This document shows, one piece after another, positions 9,004 to 19,000 of a stretch of 64,000 nt of DNA (the stretch's first letter is position 1; each line of letters starts with the position of its first letter). The stretch is from DASXRU01 sp033856235 (GTDB lineage: Bacteria; Acidobacteriota; Blastocatellia; Pyrinomonadales; Pyrinomonadaceae). Under the pieces are notes generated by a model. That model did not search any database. It saw only the letters and a list, made by a program, of their open reading frames with translations, and was not told the DNA's origin. The DNA lies in assembly GCA_033856235.1 (NCBI GenBank), contig JAWVFI010000047.1:1-64000 (forward strand), read 5' to 3'. Made by a program: the position numbers and the translations under genes.

Positions 9004-9498
9004 CTAATGACGAGTCCGTAATCCGGAGTCCGCCGAGGTAACCGGATCATATTCGGTGACAGGCGAAACCAATTCGATTTTCGTAGCAACTATCTGAAAT
9101 GCTGGTCCCCAGCACCCGGTCGAGAACTCGCCGTTGAAACGACCAGCAATGATGGCGTCAGCCTGTTTCGCCGGGGAGGGGTTTCCGACTACTAAAATCT
9201 CTTCGACGTAACTTCGAGTCATGCGACGCTCCGAGTTGTCGTCAAACGCAACTAACGACGCTAAGGCTGACACCGGATCACAATCCTCGAAAATGTAAAT
9301 TCCCTCTGAGCCAAGAATCACTCTGGCTCTCACCGTGACGAATTGTCCGTGATAACGCTCAGCGTTGCGGGCAACTTCGCAGTAAGGCAATGCTTTGGTC
9401 CGTTGTAGGAAATGTGTCGTTGACGCTAGAGCTCCCAGCGCCAGTAAAGCGGCTCCAACAAAAACGGTTGCTGACCTGAAAGCTTGCTTTAGTCTCAT
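9004..9498 (-). CDS. Hypothetical exported or membrane-anchored protein
   Basis: The 164-residue protein has an N-terminal hydrophobic segment (ATVFVGAALLALGALAST) that acts as signal peptide or anchor. The mature part contains YHGQFVTVRARVILGSEG, reminiscent of an OB-like beta barrel, plus cysteines at YCEV, EDCD and TGCW that could form disulfides. It is convergent with the TPR gene. I do not recognise a defined family. Confidence 0.65.
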   Translation of the reverse strand: MRLKQAFRSATVFVGAALLALGALASTTHFLQRTKALPYCEVARNAERYHGQFVTVRARVILGSEGIYIFEDCDPVSALASLVAFDDNSERRMTRSYVEEILVVGNPSPAKQADAIIAGRFNGEFSTGCWGPAFQIVATKIELVSPVTEYDPVTSADSGLRTRH

Positions 9499-10113
9499 AA
9501 CAAACTTTTAGACCCCTGGTAGAGTGAAAGGTTCCCTGCCGGGACGGGCCGCATTGCGGGAGGAGCGCGAATTTTTTGGCGGAAGGCAAGACTTCACGCT
9601 AAGCGGGTTCCCGGCTTTTGCCGCCTGATGGGCGGAAAGGCTATGTCTTTCCGTGGGTCTGAATGAAATTTGGGCTGCGCCCAAAATTTGGGGCACAACT
9701 CCATTAAGTAAGGGTTCGATCCGGAAGGGCAGCACTGCTTTGCACAAGAAGTAGCTGAAGCGCTCCCACCTTGTTGGGTTGTTTCCCCCTCTCCCTTTGG
9801 GGGAGGGTCGGGGTGGGGGTTTTGAGGGCTGTCCAACAGATCCTTCCGTATCCGTTCGGAGGAGCGGAAAACTTGGTTGGAGGTAATACTCAATAACCCT
9901 TTCCGCTCCTCCGAACGGATAGACAATCATTGGATCACCGGCTAGGCCCTCTCCCCAACCCTCTCCCAGCGGGAGAGGGAAAGAGACTTGTTCTCTTTAT
10001 TGACACCATCCATGAACGAGAGTATTAGTACGTCCGTCAAGGCACAATTGTCTTGCGTTCTTTGAAAAACTATTAGATTTAGATGAGGAGCGAAAGCACT
10101 ATGGCTTTACCAA
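9499..10113. other. Intergenic region of imperfect hairpins
   Basis: It contains a GGGCGGAAAGG word near 9629, a GC-rich arm CTCTCCCTTTGGGGGAGGG around 9789-9807, an inverted pair TCCGTTCGGAGGAGCGGAAA / TTTCCGCTCCTCCGAACGGA around 9850-9920, and GCGGGAGAGGGAAAGAG near 9970. The open frames here overlap these repeats and are not credible genes. Confidence 0.6.
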
Positions 10114-10317
10114 TTGAAATACTATTGCAGCAAATGCGACTTAACATATCTCCCTGGAAACACTCATATTCATCTTTCTGCCAGAAATCACGATAATGAC
10201 CCTGTTAAAAAAGAACTAAGGAACCAAGCCCATCCGAAAAGACCCGGAGACCTTTGCTACTGCGGAGGAAATCCAGATCACCAGCTCTGTGGGGGAACAG
10301 GAAGGATCATTAGCTAA
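10114..10317 (+). CDS. Possible small zinc-ribbon protein
   Basis: This 67-residue frame begins at TTG (MKYYCSKCDLTYL) and has a CxxC near the start, then a CYCGG and LCGGTG pair near the C-terminus. Four or more cysteines in this spacing suggest a zinc ribbon. No convincing ribosome binding site lies at the start, so the start or even the gene is uncertain. A rho-independent terminator follows closely, which supports transcription. Confidence 0.4.
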   Translation: MKYYCSKCDLTYLPGNTHIHLSARNHDNDPVKKELRNQAHPKRPGDLCYCGGNPDHQLCGGTGRIIS

Positions 10318-10336
10318 TAATCTTTTCAAGCAAACA

Positions 10337-10376
10337 AAAGGCCGCCCAACGAGAGTTGAGCGGCCTTTTTCATTAA
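10337..10376 (+). terminator. Bidirectional rho-independent terminator
   Basis: AAAAGGCCGC pairs with GCGGCCTTTTT around a short loop, with A- and T-runs on both sides. It lies between the small + strand frame and the convergent PQQ gene and could serve both. Confidence 0.8.
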
Positions 10377-10387
10377 GCTCAAAAGAC

Positions 10388-11617
10388 TTACTTCTTCTCC
10401 CGGACATCGTAAGCATAAATCGTGTCCTGATCACGCAGGTACAAACGCCCACCGGCGATCACCGGGTGCGTCCAGGTTGGCAGAGAGTCTTGTGCAATGC
10501 GGAAACGGCCTTTCTCGCGATAACCAGCCGGCGTGGCCTCGACCAGACCCACAACCCCATTCTCGCTGAAGGCGTAAAGATTGCCATCGGCATAAACCAG
10601 TGAACCCTTGCCGACGCTGCGGTCTTTCCATGCAACTTCGCCCGTGTCGAAACGCATGGCCGTAAGAATGCCGCTCGAGAAACCGTAGAGGTGATCGCCG
10701 ATCAGGATCGAGCTGCTGTGATGGTTGCGCATGTCTCTGGTGAAATAGACCTCCTGCGCTTTGCCATCAGCCTTGATTTCGATCAAGCCAGCTCCAGTGC
10801 CGTAATCGGAAGAGATAAAAACGCGGTTACCGCGCACCACGGGAGTGGCGACGTTCGCAACATCGTTAGCGGCGCGGGCGTACTCCCACAAAAGCTTCCC
10901 GTCTTTAAGATCAAGCCCGACGGCCCGCTCGTGGGTGAAGAAAACAACTTGGGTGGTCGCCCCGACCTGCACCGGAATTCCTGAAGAGTAGCCGGCGGCA
11001 TCGCTCTGGCTCTTCCAAATCAGCGTTCCATCTTTTTTATTAAGCGCGACGATCGAAGCGCCGGGCCCACCGGCATTAACCAGCACCCGGTCCCCGATGA
11101 CCAGCGGCGACTCGCTGATTCCCCACATGATGTTGCGGCCGCCAAACTTATCCAGCACGTTCATGGTCCAGACAACTTTACCGGTCGCGGTCCCTACGCA
11201 CGATAGATCGCCCGCGCCGCCCAGGGCGTAAAGCCGGTCGCCTTCCACCGTGGGTGTGCCGCGAGGGCCATCGCCGCGATCGTTGCGAAAGGCCCGGCCG
11301 TGCGGCGTGGCCCAAACCTGTTTGCCGGTGGCTACGTCAAAGGCGGCGATGAATTCGCGATCGCCACGCAGCCCCATCGTGAAGATGAGTCCATTGGAAA
11401 TCGCGAGCGATGAATAACCAGCGCCGGCGCCCGTGGCTTTCCAGACCAGCGGCGGGCCTTCGGCCGGCCATTGTTTGAGCAATCCGGTTTCTTTAGAGAT
11501 TCCGTCGCGGTTCGGGCCGCGCCACTGCGGCCAGTTAGCGGTGGTTTGGGCGGAGACTGCGGCGGACAAACACAGAACGATGATGGCGACGTTAACGATA
11601 GTCTTGATGCTCTTCAT
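10388..11617 (-). CDS. PQQ-like beta-propeller repeat protein, secreted (paralogue 1)
   Basis: About 409 residues, starting at the ATG preceded by AAGGAGAT with good spacing. A signal peptide (MKSIKTIVNVAII... SAVSAQ region) is followed by the family's N-terminal word NWPQWRGPNRDG and repeated D-x-x-TGKxxW blades (DVATGKQVW, TATGKVVW, DLKDGKLLW). The fold is a BamB/quinoprotein-dehydrogenase-like eight-bladed propeller. Nothing shows PQQ binding or catalysis, so a periplasmic binding or scaffold role is as likely. It is the first of eight paralogues between 10 and 34 kb. Confidence 0.9.
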   Translation of the reverse strand: MKSIKTIVNVAIIVLCLSAAVSAQTTANWPQWRGPNRDGISKETGLLKQWPAEGPPLVWKATGAGAGYSSLAISNGLIFTMGLRGDREFIAAFDVATGKQVWATPHGRAFRNDRGDGPRGTPTVEGDRLYALGGAGDLSCVGTATGKVVWTMNVLDKFGGRNIMWGISESPLVIGDRVLVNAGGPGASIVALNKKDGTLIWKSQSDAAGYSSGIPVQVGATTQVVFFTHERAVGLDLKDGKLLWEYARAANDVANVATPVVRGNRVFISSDYGTGAGLIEIKADGKAQEVYFTRDMRNHHSSSILIGDHLYGFSSGILTAMRFDTGEVAWKDRSVGKGSLVYADGNLYAFSENGVVGLVEATPAGYREKGRFRIAQDSLPTWTHPVIAGGRLYLRDQDTIYAYDVREKK

Positions 11618-11660
11618 GTCGGATCTCCTTCTGGAACGTAAGGCCACTAGCGCATTTTCT

Positions 11661-11766
11661 GTAGGGGTGGCCCTCCGTAGCCACCCCCTTCGTTAGCGGT
11701 GGCGATATCATCCGCGAAGTGAATGATCGAAGCACGAAGGGGGCGGCCACGGAGTGCCGCCCCTAC
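11661..11766. repeat. Family E inverted repeat (GTAGGGGTGGC...), copy 1
   Basis: Left arm GTAGGGGTGGCCCTCCGTAG and right arm ACGGAGTGCCGCCCCTAC bracket a middle that has its own inverted CCCCCTTCGT / ACGAAGGGGG. A second copy is at 45046-45146. Confidence 0.8.
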
Positions 11767-11768
11767 AT

Positions 11769-12218
11769 TCAGCTCGAAGGTTTGAAGTACAAAACTAATC
11801 CGGCCCCGGTGGCTGCCAACAGAAATCCCAGATAGAGCAGGGGATTGGGCGAGGTTTTCGGCGGATGCAGCCACATTGAAAACAACACATTCACGAGCGG
11901 CGCGCCCGCGAACACGAGGGGCATAACGTAAGTGGGCAAGCCGCCTGACTTGAACGCGTAGATGATGCACACAGCGCCCACTGCTCCCAGCGCGCCGCCG
12001 AGCATTGCCAGCAAAGAGCCCTTCATTGTGAATCCGTTCAACTCGCCCTGGTAAGAAAGCGTGGCCACTGGAACCAGAACCCCAATCAAAAAATAAGCCA
12101 CCCCGACGCACAGCAGCGCGCGCATCGGACTGCCCAGCGCGACCTGGCCGCGATGCAGCGCGGGCCCATAAAGTCCCCACGCCAGCGCCGCACCCAGAGC
12201 GAAGATTACCCAAACCAT
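11769..12218 (-). CDS. Small multi-pass membrane protein, EamA/DMT-like
   Basis: About 149 residues from the ATG preceded by GGAGGG at ideal spacing; an upstream in-frame ATG at 12254 (MKTNTNVRGG...) lacks such a site. Roughly four to five hydrophobic segments are visible (WVIFALGAALAWGLY, YFLIGVLVPVATL, LLAMLGGALGAVGAVCIIYA, LLYLGFLLAATGAGLVLYF). The length matches a half-size drug/metabolite transporter, which would act as a dimer. The substrate is unknown. Confidence 0.75.
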   Translation of the reverse strand: MVWVIFALGAALAWGLYGPALHRGQVALGSPMRALLCVGVAYFLIGVLVPVATLSYQGELNGFTMKGSLLAMLGGALGAVGAVCIIYAFKSGGLPTYVMPLVFAGAPLVNVLFSMWLHPPKTSPNPLLYLGFLLAATGAGLVLYFKPSS

Positions 12219-12403
12219 AGGAGACCCTCCACGAACGTTGGTATTAGTTTTCATGTTTATAGGTTTCGAGCTTGAGACCTCGAAATTTCGGTTGTGGTTC
12301 TAACAGGTGTATAGAGTTCAAGCTTTAGCTTGTGTGTTTTGATCGCCGGCAACCTGAAGGTTGTACTCTATACACCTGGATTCTAAACGTGAAACTGGAA
12401 ACC

Positions 12404-15400
12404 CTAAAACGCTATTCGCACGCCGAGCTGAATCTGACGCGAACTGCCCACCGTCGATCTGATGCGCCCAAAAGTCGAGAGCGTGGTTATCTCGTTAGTG
12501 TTCGGGGCGCCGGCGAAGGCCGTAAGCGCCGGTGGTCCAAAATTAGCTCGGTTGAAAAGATTGAACGCCTCGGCGCGGATTTGTAGGCTGCCGTTTTCGC
12601 CGAGCAGGCGCGGGATGCGCGTGATCTTAACGGCCGCCAGATCGAAGCTGCGGTAGTTTGGTCCGATGAAGGCGCCACGCCCTGTATTGCCCAGCGTTCC
12701 CTCAGCCGGCACTGCGAAGGCTCTCGGGTCGAAGTACTGATCTGGTCGACCCAGAACCGCAGTTTCATAGGTAAACCCAGGGGCCATCGAAACCCGGTCG
12801 CGCCCGATTCCCGGGCCCAGCGACGGCTGCCACAACGAACGCGAACGGTTCGCCTGTACGAACACCGTCAAAGGGTTGCCACTGCGCGCATTGCTTATGC
12901 CCGCGAGTTGCCAACCATCCAGCAGCGTCTTGCCCCAACCATTCAGCTGGCGCGCAAAGGGAATGTCCCAGGTGAAGTTGACCACCCAGTTGTGTTTGGC
13001 GTGATAGTCAGCCAGGCCCTTGTTGTAGTTGAAGCCCGGAAATTCGGGAAACGCCGTCGTCGTGCCATTGGTGGCGTCGGAAAAGAAAGTTGAAGCCTGG
13101 GTGGTATCGATGTTCCGCGAAAACGTGTAGGACGATTGCACGTTGAAATTGTGACTCCAACGCTTGCGCACCTCGAACACCATCGCGTTATACCAGGAGT
13201 TCCCGTCGCTGCTCTTGAGTTCAATGGTCGAGAAGGCGGTATTTTGCCGCGGCGCGCCCAGCGGATAGAAAGGCGCGCCATTCGGCTGAATTGTGGCGAC
13301 CGCGGTGTTCACGTCGTTGCTGCGCAACAAGTGGACACCGCGGGAACCTGCGTAGCCGAGCGTGACCACTGTGGACCAGGGCAGTTCGCGCTGAACGCTG
13401 AGGTTGTAAACATTCACGTACGGATTATCGAGATCATACTGCACCGGGCGAATTGAGTTCGCGAACGGGCAGGACAGCGGGGCCGAGGGGAACGTCGTCG
13501 GGCAAGTCGGCGAAATGGCCACTGCAATGCGCGGAGTCGCCGGCGGATTAGTCACAGTCACAATCAGGTTTTGCTGATTGTTGGTATTGAAGTACATGCC
13601 ATAGCCGCCGCGGACGCTGGTCTTCCCATCACCGAAAACGTCCCACGCAAATCCGAAGCGCGGCGAAAGATTTTTGCGCGTCGGGTTCTGGTAGAGCGGG
13701 CCGACCGTCGGCGCGCGATCGGTCAAAGATGGCAACGCTGAATCGCGTCCATAGAGGTCCACCGGCATCGTCGTAGTTTCGTAACGCAGTCCGGCGTTCA
13801 GGGTCAGACGATTATTGATGCGGAAAGTGTCCTGCACATAGCCGGCAAAGAGCGTGAAGCGCCAGTAACGATCCAGGGCCCCATTTGGTGTCAGCCCGAG
13901 AAAGCTCTGCGGCACATTGCTCAAAAAGTTTCGCAAGTTGGCAAAGGTCCAAATCCCTAGCGAGAAGGTGGGATTGACCATATTGTCCTGGTAGTACTCA
14001 ACCAGGCCGCCCGCCTTAATTAGATGTCGCCCGTGAGAATGGATCAAACCATGCTCGCCGCCGAAAACATTTTGCGTGAGCTTAACGCTGACTGACGTTT
14101 GCGGGCCGAAGCGCGGCATGCCGCCGATGTCGATGTTGCCGATTGAGTCGCGGCCGGGAATAAAGGGCTGCAGCGTTTGGGTGGTGTGGCTTTCGACGGC
14201 CTGACCCACGCGAGTCCGCGCGAAGTTGAAACGAAAAGTGTGGATCGTGCTGGCGCTTTGTAGGAAACGGTGCTCGGCGGTGAAGAACTGATTGCGCGAG
14301 CGGAATGCGCGCGGAAACTGTGGGAAGTCCGTCGGCAGCTGCTGGTCGGCATCGTCAAACGTGTAGCGTGCAAAAGATTGCTGCCGGTCGCTCCACTTCT
14401 GATCCATCCGGCCCTGGGTGAAATGCTGGGTTATCTGGCGGTTGAATCCAAAGTTGTATTCTGCGAGCCCGCCGCCGAGGTTGGCGCCGTTCGGAAGAGG
14501 GAACTCGTTCAGGTAAGGCCTGATGGCTGCTCCGATCACTACCGGCGCGCCGGTTGGTAATATTCCACTGCGCGCGTTCAGATCGGGGACCACCGTTCTG
14601 ATCGTCTGGCCGAGCTGTTCCCGCAACGACTCGTAACCGAAAAAGAAAAAGGTGCGGTCGAGCTTTAACGGACCGCCAACAGTGGCGCCAAACTGGTTGC
14701 GTTTGAATTCCGGTGTGCGTCCGACGTCGAAAAAGTTGCGCGCATCGAAATTGTCGTTGCGCAGAAACTCGTAGAGCGAGCCGTGATATTCATTCGTACC
14801 CGATTTGCTGACGACGTTAATCTGGCCGCCGGAGTTGCGTCCGAATTCAGCTCCATAGGAATTGGCTTCGACGCGAAACTCGCGAATGGTTTCTACTCCG
14901 AGCGCGGTTCCGGCTGCGCTCCCCGCCGGGCCGTTGGTGAAGTCGTTCTGTGGCGTGCCGTCGAGCAGATAAACATTCGAGCGCGGATCCTGGCCGTTAA
15001 TGCTCATGCCCAAACCGTGGGCCACAACTGAACCGCCATCGCGGTGCGGATAGGCGTTCACTCCGGGCTGCAACAGGGCCAAATCGGTATAGTTGCGACC
15101 GTTCAACGGCAACCCGCGGATTGTTTGTTCGTTTACCAGGTAACTCAATTCGGCGGTTTGCGTATTAACCAGGGCCTCGCCGCTGTTGATGGTCACTCCG
15201 GCGGTGACGCCGCTGACCTTCAGAATCAGTGAGACCTCGGTAGTATCGTTAACGGTGAGCCGGACATTCGGGAAAACGAGCGGCTCGAAGCCGTTGGACT
15301 CGGCGCGCAGTTCATAAAGACCAATTGGCAGACCGGGAAAAACGAACCTTCCTTCGTCCGCGCTCGTAGTAGTTCGCGTAAGTCCAGTATCGAGATGTTT

Positions 15401-15568
15401 CGCCGTGACCTGAACGCCAACCAGAAGGGCCCCGCTGGTGTCCCGAGTATCGCCGGTAATGGTGCTGGTAGTTTGCGCCGCGGCGCTCAGCGCAAAAAAG
15501 CTAATTAGGCCGATTACGCACAGAAATCTTTGGGAAGAAGCTGGAAACGCATGAAGCAGGAATTTCAT
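12404..15568 (-). CDS. TonB-dependent receptor with carboxypeptidase regulatory-like domain (Oar-like)
   Basis: This is a 1054-residue outer-membrane protein. A signal peptide is followed by a carboxypeptidase-regulatory-like/CNA-B fold (STITGDTRDTSGALLVGVQV ... GRFVFPGLPIGLYELRAES, about 35-115), a plug region (NEQTIRGLPLNGRNYTDLAL) and a long barrel ending in phenylalanine (IQLGVRIAF), the BAM-recognition signature. Such SusC/Oar-like receptors are expanded in Acidobacteria for glycan or siderophore uptake; the ligand here is unknown. It is divergent from a second receptor starting at 16063. Confidence 0.9.
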   Translation of the reverse strand: MKFLLHAFPASSQRFLCVIGLISFFALSAAAQTTSTITGDTRDTSGALLVGVQVTAKHLDTGLTRTTTSADEGRFVFPGLPIGLYELRAESNGFEPLVFPNVRLTVNDTTEVSLILKVSGVTAGVTINSGEALVNTQTAELSYLVNEQTIRGLPLNGRNYTDLALLQPGVNAYPHRDGGSVVAHGLGMSINGQDPRSNVYLLDGTPQNDFTNGPAGSAAGTALGVETIREFRVEANSYGAEFGRNSGGQINVVSKSGTNEYHGSLYEFLRNDNFDARNFFDVGRTPEFKRNQFGATVGGPLKLDRTFFFFGYESLREQLGQTIRTVVPDLNARSGILPTGAPVVIGAAIRPYLNEFPLPNGANLGGGLAEYNFGFNRQITQHFTQGRMDQKWSDRQQSFARYTFDDADQQLPTDFPQFPRAFRSRNQFFTAEHRFLQSASTIHTFRFNFARTRVGQAVESHTTQTLQPFIPGRDSIGNIDIGGMPRFGPQTSVSVKLTQNVFGGEHGLIHSHGRHLIKAGGLVEYYQDNMVNPTFSLGIWTFANLRNFLSNVPQSFLGLTPNGALDRYWRFTLFAGYVQDTFRINNRLTLNAGLRYETTTMPVDLYGRDSALPSLTDRAPTVGPLYQNPTRKNLSPRFGFAWDVFGDGKTSVRGGYGMYFNTNNQQNLIVTVTNPPATPRIAVAISPTCPTTFPSAPLSCPFANSIRPVQYDLDNPYVNVYNLSVQRELPWSTVVTLGYAGSRGVHLLRSNDVNTAVATIQPNGAPFYPLGAPRQNTAFSTIELKSSDGNSWYNAMVFEVRKRWSHNFNVQSSYTFSRNIDTTQASTFFSDATNGTTTAFPEFPGFNYNKGLADYHAKHNWVVNFTWDIPFARQLNGWGKTLLDGWQLAGISNARSGNPLTVFVQANRSRSLWQPSLGPGIGRDRVSMAPGFTYETAVLGRPDQYFDPRAFAVPAEGTLGNTGRGAFIGPNYRSFDLAAVKITRIPRLLGENGSLQIRAEAFNLFNRANFGPPALTAFAGAPNTNEITTLSTFGRIRSTVGSSRQIQLGVRIAF

Positions 15569-16062
15569 CTTTAGAATTTACTCCGGTTTGACCTGACTGC
15601 TTGCAGGTCTTAATACTGAGTAAGGCGCCGATCAGTTTCAAGCAGTTGATAGATAAAGACGTTTCCGTCCACAGGTTAGTTCCACTACAGTTGCAGTTTC
15701 AGACGCTTTTGACTGTCCGCTGGTTGTTTCGCCGAATGAGTTGTAGCACAGACTCCATGGTTTGTGGATTGTCGTCCAAATTTATGGATCGAGAGACTGG
15801 TGGTAGTTCTGTTGCCCTCTCATTCGACGCATAGCGTCGTTGGAATTTAGCCCGGCCTTTCAAGGCCGGGGGGCAAACAGTAGTTGAAACAGATCGTCGC
15901 GTAGCGACGATGGAATGGACTCGGGAATGGATTCGGGTTTCCAGCGTCGCTAAAGCGGCGCGAACACATTTGACCACTTTCCCGGCCTTGAAAGGCCGGG
16001 CTAAAATCACATCGACGCTACGCGTCGAAAACAGAGCACCCCTCTTCTGTAAGGAGATTATC
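15569..16062. other. Divergent intergenic region between two TonB receptors
   Basis: It holds an inverted repeat: near 15832-15872 the words CGTCGTTGGAATTTAGCCC and GGCCTTTCAAGGCC, and near 15980-16028 the matching CCTTGAAAGGCCGGGCTAA and CGACGCTACGCG. Both promoters should lie here but I cannot identify them with confidence. The N-terminal 51 codons of the longer + frame fall inside this repeat and are not protein. Confidence 0.6.
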
Positions 16063-19000
16063 TTGATATCCAAGGCTGCACGACTCTCCATCGCCCTGCT
16101 TATATTCATCCTGGCATCGTCCGCCGGGGCGCAAACGCATAGAGGTTCCGTGCGCGGCACGGTCTACGACCCAAATAAGGCGGCCGTTCCGGGCGCCACG
16201 ATTAAGCTCGTCAACCAGGAGACAAGTGAATCTCGCTCGGGCGTTAGCGGCAGCGAAGGGGAATATACATTGTCTTCCCTGGCTCCCGGTTCGTACCGTT
16301 TGGAGGTAGCGGCGCCAGGATTCGCCACTCTTTCCCAGGAGATAGTTCTCAATGTCAGTCAGGAACTAAGACTGGACGCTGCGCTTGTTGTTGCCGGTAA
16401 ATACGAGAGCGAAGCATTGGTCCCTGCTTCCCAGGAAGTAACTAAAGACTCGGCCTCGCTAAGCACGGTGATCGAAAACCGGCAGATTGAAAACTTACCT
16501 CTTGACGGCCGCAACTTTTACGAGTTGAACCTGCTGGTCCCCGGCGCGGTGCCTCCGGCGCAGGGTTCTGCAGGATCAGTACGTGGAGATTTTGCTTTCA
16601 GTGTTAACGGCGCCCGCGAGGATGGCAACAATTTCCTCCTCGACGGTGTTTACAACGTCGATCCGAAACTCAATACGTTTGGCGTGCGTCCGTCAGTGGA
16701 CGCGATTCGTGAATTCAATATCGCCACCAGCAGCTATGATGCCGCGTTTGGCCGGAATCCCGGCGCCCAGGTCAATGTAGTACTGAAGTCCGGCACCAAC
16801 AGCCTGCACGGTTCGCTGTTTGAGTTTCACCGGAACGGCGCCCTCGACGCGCGCAACTACTTTGCCCCGGCGAGTGAAGCGAAACCGAAGTACCTGCGCA
16901 ATCAGTTTGGCGGCTCAATTGGCGGACCAATCAAGCGGGACCGCACCTTCTTCTTTGCTGACTATGAAGGCACGCGTTCCCGCGAAGGGATCACGCGCAT
17001 CACCAACGTTCCGACCGTACAGGAACGCGGCGGTAACTTTTCCCAAAGCCTTTTCGGCCGGCCCATCGATCCCTTCACAGGCGCGCAATTCCCCGGCGGC
17101 ATTATCGATCCCGCGCGCATCAACGCCGTGGGGCGGGCCATCGCCGCGCTTTATCCTTTGCCAAATCGCAGCGTGCCATTTCAGAACTTCGTTTCGTCGC
17201 CGACGCAAAGCGATCGCAACGACAGTTTCGACGCCCGGCTGGATCATAGATTCACCAACGCCACAGACTTCACCGCCCGTTACAGTTTTGGTGACCGCGA
17301 TCTGTTCGAGCCTTTCACTGGGCCAACGTTCGCGTTGGTTCCCGGATTTGGCGACACGGTCAAGCGGCGCAGCCAGAACATGATGGCCGCGCTGACTCAT
17401 GTGTTTACGGCGAACCTGATCAATGAGTCGCGCGTGGCGTTGAGTCGCGTCGCATCCTCGGTCACGCAGGAAGCCAGCCGTCTGAACTCCAATGTCGGTT
17501 TGCCGGTAATTTCGCCGAACCCGCGCGACGCGGGGCTTAGTTTCATTACAGTGACCGGGCTTTCGCCACTCGGTGACGAAGGTAACAATCCGCAGAACAG
17601 CGTGACGAACGTCTATCAAATTCTGGACACGGCGACCTACGTCCGCGGCAAACATCTGTTCAAGTTTGGCGGTGACCTGCGCTTTGCGCAGCAGGATGCT
17701 TTTCGCGATGTTGAGTCGCGCGGGCGTTTGCAGTTCTCGCCCTTCGCCCAAATCGCCGGCAATGCGGTGGCCGATCTTTTGCTGGGCTTTCCTTTGCTGA
17801 CTAGCGTGGCACGGGTGGATAACCCGCAGCACCTGCGCACGCAGAGTTACAACTTTTTTCTGAATGACAGCTTCCGCGCCACCCGCCGGCTGAGCCTGAC
17901 GGCGGGCCTGCGCTACGAGTACAACACGCCGCCGGTTGACACTCAGGATCGCGCTAACGTCTATGACACGGTGACGCGCCGCCTGGTGCGGGTGGGCACA
18001 AACGGGGTGCCGCGCGGTGGATACGAAGCGGACAAGAACAATTTTGCCCCGCGCGTCGGCCTGGCATGGACGGTGGGTAATGATGAAGCCACGGTGGTGC
18101 GCGCAGGTTACGGTGTCTACTACGATCAGTCGCCCCTGGCGCCGGGTGAAGCGCTCTACTTCAACGCGCCATATTTCGATAACAATATTTTCTTCTCGTT
18201 GCCCGGTTTGCCCTTGACGTTGAGTAATCCGTTTCCGACTTTCTTTCCTTTTCCACTGCCTGATTCGGCGCTCGCCATCCAGCGGGATCTGCGCACGGCG
18301 TACATGCAGCACTGGAACCTGAACGTGGAGCGCCAACTGGGCCGCAGCAGTATGTTCGAAATTGCTTATGTCGGCTCAAAAGGCACGAAGCTGCTGACGG
18401 CGCGCGACATCAACCAGCCGCAGCCCAGCGCGCTGCCGCCGGGACTACCGTTTGTGCCGCGGCCGGACCCGCGCTTCGACGATATCGACTTGCTCGAGTC
18501 GCGCGCCAATTCCAACTACCACAGCCTGCAGGCGCGGTTCCAGCAGCGCCTCTATAAAGGTCTTTCCACGCTCGTGTCATACGCCTGGGCCAAGTCGATC
18601 GACGATGCGTCCAATTTCTTCAGCAGCGCGGGCGACCCAAACTTTCCGCAGAACAGCAACAACGTGCGCGGTGAACGTGGCCGTTCGAACTTCGACGTGC
18701 GCCACCGGCTTTCCGCGAGTTACTCTTACGATCTTCCCTTCGGGAAAGGACGGGAGTGGCTGGCCGACTCGGGATGGATTTCTACGATTCTGACGGGCTG
18801 GCAGAGTTCAGGCATCGTGACGCTGCAATCCGGACGGCCCTTCACGGTGGCCTTGTTGTCGGAAATCGATAACAGCGGCACCGGGCGTTCGATCCTCGGG
18901 TTCGGCGCCAACGACAGGCCCAATGTGGTCGGTAATCCGACTCTGAGCTCGCGCACTCCCGGGCAATGGTTCAATCAAAGTGCGTTCAGTTTTCCGGCCC

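Noticed and set aside
9508..9930. 140-codon minus-strand open frame
   Set aside because: It runs through GC-rich hairpin repeats and has no recognisable protein features.
16915..18336. 473-codon open frame antisense to the second TonB receptor
   Set aside because: Same reason: the sense strand has a full receptor with signal peptide, plug and barrel.
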